Shown piece by piece: positions 58,464-64,000 of a stretch of DNA of 64,000 bases. How positions within the stretch are numbered: position 1 is the stretch's first letter; each line of letters opens with the position of its first letter. A program made the position numbers and the translations under genes. Under the pieces are notes generated by a model, which was given only the letters and a program-made list of their open reading frames with translations, did no database searches and had not been told where the DNA came from. This stretch comes from Cohnella sp. GbtcB17 (GTDB lineage Bacteria; Bacillota; Bacilli; Paenibacillales; Paenibacillaceae): NCBI RefSeq assembly GCF_019091135.1, contig NZ_JAGXJW010000031.1:1-64000 (forward strand), given 5' to 3'.

Positions 58464-59510
58464 TCAGTTAAAGCCGCCGTTCGGCTTGACGATAATCTTG
58501 CCGTACGGGCTGACGCCGCGGTCCAACGCTTCGAACGCCGCAGCGGCCTCCGCAAGCTCGCACGCCCCCGTCCATCCGTCCGCGCGAATAGTGCCCGAAG
58601 CCAGAAGGCCCACGGCCTCGGCGAAGTCGGCTTCGCTGTACGTGTACGAGCCGAGCAGCGCCAGCTCCTTGCGCACGGCCAGGTTCATCGGCATCGGGCT
58701 CTCTTCCTGGCCGAGCCCGACGAGCGCGACGCGACCGCCTGCGCTCGCGAGCCGGACCGCGGTCTCCCGCGTCTGCGCCACGCCCACGCAGTCGACGACC
58801 GCCTCGGGTCCGTCCTCGCCGAACCAAGCGCGGCAGACGGACTCGGCGTCTTCCGGCGCACAAGGCTCGCCGCCCAGCGTACGGACAAAAGCGAGCCGCG
58901 ACGCGAGACGGTCGGAGACGAGCACGCACTTCGCGCCCATTGCCAGCGCGGCTTGCAGCGTCAGCAGGCCGATCGGGCCGGCGCCGAGCACGAGCAAGCC
59001 GCCAGGCGCCCGGCATTCCGGCGACGCCAGCCGGATCGCATGCACGCAGACGGCGAGCGGCTCGGCGAGCGAGGCGAGCGAGGCGTCCATGCCGTCCGGG
59101 ACGAACGTGACGCCGGACGCCGGCACGGCCACGTATTCGGCGAACGCGCCCGAACGGTGAATGCCCACGATGCGCCGATCGCGGCACACGTTGGGCCTTC
59201 CCTCGAGGCAGCGCGGGCAGCGGCCGCAGGCGAGCAGCGGGTTGACCACAACGCGGCGTCCGACAAGGTCGGCGGCGGGCTCGGTCGCGGTTGCGGAGAG
59301 GAGCCCCGCCTCAACGATCTCGCCAGCGAACTCATGCCCCATGACGAGCGGCGCGCGGCGCACCGCGCTGTGGCCGCGGTAACCTTCAAGCTCGCTGCCG
59401 CAGATGCCGACCGCCTCCACGCGGACGAGCACCTCCCCGTGACCGGGGACGGGCCGCTCGACGTCCTCTACCGCCAGCGAGCGCGGCCCGTGCCAGACGA
59501 GCGCCCTCAT
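58464..59510 (-). CDS. Zinc-dependent medium-chain alcohol dehydrogenase (sorbitol/threonine dehydrogenase-like)
   Basis: 348 residues. Catalytic zinc residues in GICGSELEG and GHEFAGEIV; the structural zinc cysteines in NPLLACGRCPRCLEGRPNVC; cofactor motif LVLGAGPIGLLTLQAA. It overlaps the stop of the upstream hydroxyacid dehydrogenase as ATGA, so the two are coupled. The substrate is probably a polyol or sugar alcohol related to the operon's sugar. Confidence 0.9.
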   Translation of the reverse strand: MRALVWHGPRSLAVEDVERPVPGHGEVLVRVEAVGICGSELEGYRGHSAVRRAPLVMGHEFAGEIVEAGLLSATATEPAADLVGRRVVVNPLLACGRCPRCLEGRPNVCRDRRIVGIHRSGAFAEYVAVPASGVTFVPDGMDASLASLAEPLAVCVHAIRLASPECRAPGGLLVLGAGPIGLLTLQAALAMGAKCVLVSDRLASRLAFVRTLGGEPCAPEDAESVCRAWFGEDGPEAVVDCVGVAQTRETAVRLASAGGRVALVGLGQEESPMPMNLAVRKELALLGSYTYSEADFAEAVGLLASGTIRADGWTGACELAEAAAAFEALDRGVSPYGKIIVKPNGGFN

Positions 59511-60484
59511 GCGCCGACACCGTTGACGACATGCTGCGGGCTGCCGCCTTCCAGCACACGCCGAACCTCGAGCGCGGCATATCGCTGCAGCCGAACGAGC
59601 GAGCTCTCCGAGTACCACGCGCAGTGACTCGTGAGAATGCATTCCTCCATCGCCAGCAGCGGATGTCCGGCGAGGACGGGCTCCTCCTCCAGCACGTCGA
59701 GCGCGGCGCCCGCCAGCTTGCCGTCCCGCAGCGCCCGCACGAGCGCTGTCGTGTCCACAACGCCGCCCCGCGACGTGTTCACCAGATGCGCGCCCGTCTT
59801 CATCGCGGCGAACGCGCGGTCGTCGAACAGGCGGCGCGTCGCCTCGACAAGCGGCAAATGAACGGAGACGAAGTCGCTCTCCGCCAGCAGTGCGTCCCAG
59901 TCCACGCTTGCCGTGCCATGCCTGGCGAACAGCTCCGGATTCGCGTAAGGATCGTACGCGATCGTCTGCAGGCCGAACGCCTGCGCCCTTCGGACGACGG
60001 CCCGCGCGATGTTGCCGAAGCCCGCCACGCCGAGCTTGCGTCCTTGCAGGCCGACGATCGGACGGCGCGGGGCGATCTCCCAGACGCCCCCGCGCACCTG
60101 CGCCGCGACCTGCGGGATCTTGCGCACCGAGGCGAGCAGCAGCGACATCGCATGATCCGCGACCTCCTCGATCGCATAGTCCGGCACGTTCGCCACCGGA
60201 ATTCCCTTCGACCGCGCCGCTTCCAGATCGACGTTGTCCACGCCGATGCCGTACCGCACGATGACCCTGCAGCGCGTCATGCGCGCGATTGCCTCGGCCG
60301 TCACGGGAGCCCACTGCGTCAGGACCGCGTCGGCGTCCGCGCACAGCTCAGCCACCTCAAGCGCCGTCCTGCACTGCCCGGACAGCAGCACCGCCCCCAT
60401 GCCGGCGAGCGCTTCGGCCTCCGGCGCCAGATCGGGAAAGCCGCTGTCCGTGACCGCGATCCGCCAGCTTACTTGCTCCGTCAT
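59507..60484 (-). CDS. D-2-hydroxyacid dehydrogenase
   Basis: 325 residues. VIVRYGIGVDNVDLEAARSKG and the Rossmann motif VAGFGNIARAVVRRAQAFG; catalytic Arg in NTSRGGVVD, Glu in LDVLEEEPVL and His in LTSHCAWYS. The family reduces 2-keto acids or oxidises D-2-hydroxy acids with NAD(H). It overlaps both neighbours by ATGA. Probably handles a 2-keto or 2-hydroxy acid intermediate from sugar catabolism. Confidence 0.9.
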   Translation of the reverse strand: MTEQVSWRIAVTDSGFPDLAPEAEALAGMGAVLLSGQCRTALEVAELCADADAVLTQWAPVTAEAIARMTRCRVIVRYGIGVDNVDLEAARSKGIPVANVPDYAIEEVADHAMSLLLASVRKIPQVAAQVRGGVWEIAPRRPIVGLQGRKLGVAGFGNIARAVVRRAQAFGLQTIAYDPYANPELFARHGTASVDWDALLAESDFVSVHLPLVEATRRLFDDRAFAAMKTGAHLVNTSRGGVVDTTALVRALRDGKLAGAALDVLEEEPVLAGHPLLAMEECILTSHCAWYSESSLVRLQRYAALEVRRVLEGGSPQHVVNGVGA

Positions 60485-61215
60485 GATCGCTCCCCCTCCT
60501 TCGCCGCATCAAAGCTGGACTGAACCGCCTTCCCGCCGGACGCCCTTTTTCTCGCCAACGGATCCGCCTTGTCTTCGTCTACCATGCCGACCGCCCGGAT
60601 GGGCGCGCCGTCCCGCCCCGTAATCTTGAGCGGCGCCGCCATCAGAAAAAATTCGTCCCCACCGATCGCTCCGAGGTTCGCCAAGCCTTCCACGATGACG
60701 ATCTCCGCCCGCAGCAGCGCCTTGTGCACCGGGTCGAAGTCGGTCGGATTGGGCGTCGGCACGTCCATCCCGATGAGCGCGATGCGCCGGTCGGCCAGCC
60801 ATTCCGCCAGCTCCAGCGTCATGTAGGGGAAATCGCTAAAATAATGCTTGCGCGGATACTGCAGATGCCAGTCCGTGCGATAGACGAGCCGGGTCCCTTC
60901 GCCGATCCGGTCCGCATAGGGCGCGAAGTCCGCCACGCCGATCGGCTCCTTCGCCCGCTTGTGCGACAGGTCGACGAGCAGCGCTTCTCCGATGCAGCGG
61001 TCCAGATCCAGGCGGTCCACCGTATTGCCTTCGTTCAGAAAATGGAAGGGCGCGTCGAGATGCGTGCCCTGGTGCGTGCTCATCGACAGCTGCGAGATGT
61101 TGTAGCCGATCGTGTCCACCGTGTTGTGGACGATGACGGCGCATTTCGGATCGTAGGCGAACGTCGGCGCCCCGTGATAGATGTCCATCGACAGATCGAT
61201 CAGTCTCCGCGTCAT
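60481..61215 (-). CDS. Cyclase family protein (kynurenine formamidase-like metal hydrolase)
   Basis: 244 residues. Diagnostic motif STHQGTHLDAPFHFLNEG near residue 48, with HxGTHxDxPxH metal ligands, and DLSMDIYHGAPTF at the start. The family hydrolyses amides or esters and includes isatin hydrolase and kynurenine formamidase. ATG at 61215 overlaps the rhamnosidase stop as ATGA and has AAGGAGG upstream. Possibly a lactonase in this operon. Confidence 0.9.
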   Translation of the reverse strand: MTRRLIDLSMDIYHGAPTFAYDPKCAVIVHNTVDTIGYNISQLSMSTHQGTHLDAPFHFLNEGNTVDRLDLDRCIGEALLVDLSHKRAKEPIGVADFAPYADRIGEGTRLVYRTDWHLQYPRKHYFSDFPYMTLELAEWLADRRIALIGMDVPTPNPTDFDPVHKALLRAEIVIVEGLANLGAIGGDEFFLMAAPLKITGRDGAPIRAVGMVDEDKADPLARKRASGGKAVQSSFDAAKEGERS

Positions 61216-63977
61216 GGCTGCGAGCCTCCTTGTGGATGCCATTGGGATGTGAATAAATAGCGCCCGGACGCGACCCGGTACGTCTGGCAGTCGCCGAGCC
61301 GCCCGCGCGCCTCGACGCCCTCTGCTTCGGCCACGGGCGCGCCCGATTCCAGCACGGCGGTCCCGGCGTCCGCCGGCACGTGCACGATCGCCTCCCCCCC
61401 TGCGGGCACCGTCACCGCGAGCTCAAGCGCACCGCCGTCTCCGAGCCGCCAATCCACCTCGTAGCGGCCGCGGATCGAATCGTAGCCGCATCTCGCCCAA
61501 GTGAATCCGCCGAGCGGACGCGGGCGGAGGATCGCGCGGCCGAAGCCCGGCGCCGACGGATCGGGGGCGATGCCGCCGACGTGCTTGTAGATCCATTCGC
61601 CGACCGCGCCGAACGCATAGTGGCAAAGCGAATTCATGCCCGGCCGCTGAAATCCCCGTTCCTCCGTCCAGCCGTCCCAGCGCTCCCAGATCGTCGTCGC
61701 CCCTTGCAAGACTGAATATAGCCACGACGGGTAAGCCTTTCTCGTCAACAGGCCGAAGGCCAGATCCTCGCGCCCCCCGTCGCTGAGCACATCCATGAGC
61801 AGCCGCGTGCCGTGAAAGCCCGTCGCCGCCATCACGCCCGCCGACTCGACTTTGCCCGTCAAGCGCGCCATCGCAGCTTCCCGCCGCTCCGGCGGCAGCA
61901 GGTCCCAAGCGAGCGCCATGGCGTAAACGGTTTGCGTGTCGCCTTTAATGCGCCCGTCCCCGGCTACGAACTCGCGTGCGAACGCCGTCTTGATCCGGCC
62001 GTGCAGCGCGCCGTAGCGCTCCGCGTCGGCGTGTTCGCCAAGCTCGCGCGCGATGTCGGCCATGATCGCCGCCCCGTTCGCGTAGTACGCCGTGCCGAAT
62101 ACGTCGTACGGCGTCGTCGAGAGGCTGTCGATCAGCCAGCCGAGCTCGGCCTTCGCCTCCTCGTAAGGCCGCTCCGGCAGCGACAGCCAATCGCCGTATT
62201 GAGGCGCATCGCGGCGGATGCCGTCCGGGTACAGCGTCTCGTTAAAGGCCATCCAGCGCTTCAGCGCCGGATAATGACGCCGCAGCACCTCGCGATCGCC
62301 GTACAGCTCGTGCAGCAGCTTGGCGATGATCGGCGGCGCGTCCGCCCAGCCCGAAGAGGCCGTGTGCGTGTAGGTGAAGTCGTTGTCGAACTCCGTCTTC
62401 GGCCCGAAGATAAACGGCGCGAAGTCGGTATACGCCCCGGTCGGACGCTGTCCGTCGTCGAGATCGGTCAGCCATTTTGTCAAAAACGCGGATACGTCCA
62501 TGTTGTAGGCCGCCGTACGCGCGAAAATCTGCGCGTCGCCCGTCCAGCCGTGGCGCTCGTCGCGCTGCGGGCAGTCGGTCGGCACGCTCATGTAGTTGGC
62601 TCGCTGCGTCCAGCGAATGTTGGAGAGCAGCCGGTTGACGAGCGGGTCGGACGTCTCCAGCGACCCTGCCTCGGGCAGCGCGGAATGCACGACGACGCCG
62701 ACGATGTCTTCGGGCTTGGGCGCGGGGCCGCCCGAGACCTCGACGTAGCGATAGCCGTGATAGGTGAACAGCGGCTCGAACGTCTCGCGCCCGTCGCCTG
62801 CGCAGATGTAGGCGTCCGTCTGTCTCGCATAGCGGAGGTTGGCGGTGTACAGCTCGCCTTGCTCGTCCAGCGCTTCCGCGTAACGCAGCGTGTACTCGAC
62901 GCCCTCCGCCGCTTCGAATACGACGCGCAGGTAGCCGCTTGTCATCTGCCCCATGTCCACGATCGCGCGGTCTTCGGACAGCAGCCGCATCTCCTGCGGC
63001 GCAAGCTCCTGCGTGACGCGAATCGGCGGCGACATCTGCGCGACGACCAGCCCGCGGTAGTCGTACATGCGCGTCGCCGGGGACCAGGCCGCGTCGTCGA
63101 ATGCAGGCGCCTGCCACTCCGGCTCTGCCAGCCTGGCGTCATGCGTCTCGCCCATCTGAATGTCAGCGGCGACGATCGGACCGTAGCTCGCGCGCCACGA
63201 TTCGTCGGTGCATACGGACTGCGCCGATCCGTCCTCGTATTCGATGTTCAGCTGGAGTAAAAAGGACGGATCCATCCCGTACTTCTGATAGCCGTACATG
63301 CCGATGTAGCCGGTGTACCAGCCATGCCCGAGTGTGACGGCCAGCGCGTTGTCCCCTGCGCGCAGCAAATCCGTCACGTCATACGTCTGGTACTGCACCC
63401 GGACGTGATAGTCGGTCCACTCCGGCGCGAGGGCATCGCGGCCGATGCGCAGGCCGTTCAGGTGCAGCCTGTACAGGCCGAGCGCCGTCGCGTACACGGT
63501 CGCGCGCTTCACACCCGCGCGCGATGCGAAACGGCGACGCAAATAAACCGCGGGCAGCGGCTGCTCGCGAGTCGGTTTGCGGCCGATCTTGCGGCCGATC
63601 CATATGCCCTTCCATTCGCCCCGGCTCAGCAGGCCGACCGACCAGCGCGCGCTGTCGCTCCATGCCCCCCATTCGCCGCGCTCGTCCCGGATTTGCGTCT
63701 TCCACCAGACTTGCTGTTCAGCGCTTAGCGCAGCGCCATCGTAACGAATATGAGCGGAGACCGCAGACGCTACGATGCCGCTGTCCCACAGGTCTCCCTC
63801 GTCAGCCGCGAGCCGCTCCGGCGAAGAGGCCGCCAGTATACGGTAGGCCGTCTGCGCCGCTCCCCGCCTACCGTCCGCATCCGACAGCGTCCACCCGAGC
63901 CGCGGCGCGAGCGTATCGATGCCGAGCGGGTCCTCCAAGTATTCCGTTCTCAAACGTACGGCTTGCAGCGTCGTCAC
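61212..63977 (-). CDS. Alpha-L-rhamnosidase (GH78)
   Basis: 921 residues. N-terminal beta domains (LRTEYLEDPLGIDTLAPRLGW, WWKTQIRDERGEWGAWSDS, GLYRLHLNGLRIG), central GH78 catalytic (alpha/alpha)6 barrel with DCPQRDERHGWTGDAQIF and the C-terminal beta domain (GGFTWARCGYDSIRGRYEVDW). No signal peptide, so it acts inside the cell on imported rhamnosides. It starts at a GTG at 63977 behind AAAGGAG. First visible gene of a five-gene operon of overlapping genes; the promoter is beyond or at the right edge. Confidence 0.93.
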   Translation of the reverse strand: MTTLQAVRLRTEYLEDPLGIDTLAPRLGWTLSDADGRRGAAQTAYRILAASSPERLAADEGDLWDSGIVASAVSAHIRYDGAALSAEQQVWWKTQIRDERGEWGAWSDSARWSVGLLSRGEWKGIWIGRKIGRKPTREQPLPAVYLRRRFASRAGVKRATVYATALGLYRLHLNGLRIGRDALAPEWTDYHVRVQYQTYDVTDLLRAGDNALAVTLGHGWYTGYIGMYGYQKYGMDPSFLLQLNIEYEDGSAQSVCTDESWRASYGPIVAADIQMGETHDARLAEPEWQAPAFDDAAWSPATRMYDYRGLVVAQMSPPIRVTQELAPQEMRLLSEDRAIVDMGQMTSGYLRVVFEAAEGVEYTLRYAEALDEQGELYTANLRYARQTDAYICAGDGRETFEPLFTYHGYRYVEVSGGPAPKPEDIVGVVVHSALPEAGSLETSDPLVNRLLSNIRWTQRANYMSVPTDCPQRDERHGWTGDAQIFARTAAYNMDVSAFLTKWLTDLDDGQRPTGAYTDFAPFIFGPKTEFDNDFTYTHTASSGWADAPPIIAKLLHELYGDREVLRRHYPALKRWMAFNETLYPDGIRRDAPQYGDWLSLPERPYEEAKAELGWLIDSLSTTPYDVFGTAYYANGAAIMADIARELGEHADAERYGALHGRIKTAFAREFVAGDGRIKGDTQTVYAMALAWDLLPPERREAAMARLTGKVESAGVMAATGFHGTRLLMDVLSDGGREDLAFGLLTRKAYPSWLYSVLQGATTIWERWDGWTEERGFQRPGMNSLCHYAFGAVGEWIYKHVGGIAPDPSAPGFGRAILRPRPLGGFTWARCGYDSIRGRYEVDWRLGDGGALELAVTVPAGGEAIVHVPADAGTAVLESGAPVAEAEGVEARGRLGDCQTYRVASGRYLFTSQWHPQGGSQP

Positions 63978-64000
63978 GGTTGTTCACTCCTTTGAAGCTT

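Overview
The window looks like chromosome of a GC-rich Paenibacillaceae bacterium (Paenibacillus/Cohnella type). This is inferred from strong AGGAGG-type ribosome binding sites, sigma-A promoters, cre-like catabolite sites, YesM/YesN-type two-component systems beside sugar ABC transporters, a sporulation-kinase-like sensor, DUF3900 and DUF3889 proteins, and many glycan-degradation genes. I see no rRNA, tRNA, prophage, transposase or CRISPR array.

Layout. (1) 1-8772, all minus strand: a GntR/HutC regulator, two FrlD-like PfkB kinases, an amidohydrolase-2 protein, a YjbQ protein, four tandem FrlC-like TIM-barrel epimerases, an amino-acid-type ABC binding protein and the start of its ATPase. A shared 14-bp palindrome lies before all three transcription units. 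This reads as a catabolic locus for sugar-amine conjugates, expanded beyond the known fructoselysine (frl) set. (2) 9011-15240: a YhgE/Pip membrane protein, modAB without modC, a divergent HTH plus periplasmic-binding-like regulator, and a DJ-1/PfpI-GNAT fusion gene under a clear ZTP (pfl) riboswitch with its terminator. (3) 15437-19693: a BTAD-type response regulator and a 7TMR-DISM hybrid kinase whose first kinase core is degenerate. (4) 20265-29911: nitroreductase, membrane-anchored alpha/beta hydrolase, a cNMP-domain/DASS-transporter fusion, DUF3900, GyrI-like, Uma2 (behind a short attenuator-like leader) and DUF3889 proteins. (5) 30230-44112: a sugar ABC operon (binding protein, two permeases, YesM kinase, YesN regulator, second paralogous binding protein), a secreted BNR/sialidase-fold hydrolase, and a LacI / BadF-type sugar kinase / GH4 operon. 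Identical cre cores precede the ABC operon and the hydrolase. (6) 44414-53560: a sporulation-like kinase, an AlkZ-type winged-helix protein, a split ThrE exporter, GH130, an asparaginase-like protein and a diguanylate cyclase. (7) 53813-63977: small exported protein, AraC / phytanoyl-CoA dioxygenase / NHL genes, and a tightly coupled operon of GH78 rhamnosidase, cyclase-family hydrolase, hydroxyacid dehydrogenase, zinc alcohol dehydrogenase and SDR.

Non-coding highlights: several gene junctions carry unrelated tandem repeats that all have a period of about 50-52 bp (38471-38798, 48227-48304, 57481-57666). One family forms a 27-nt hairpin repeated at two loci about 10 kb apart.
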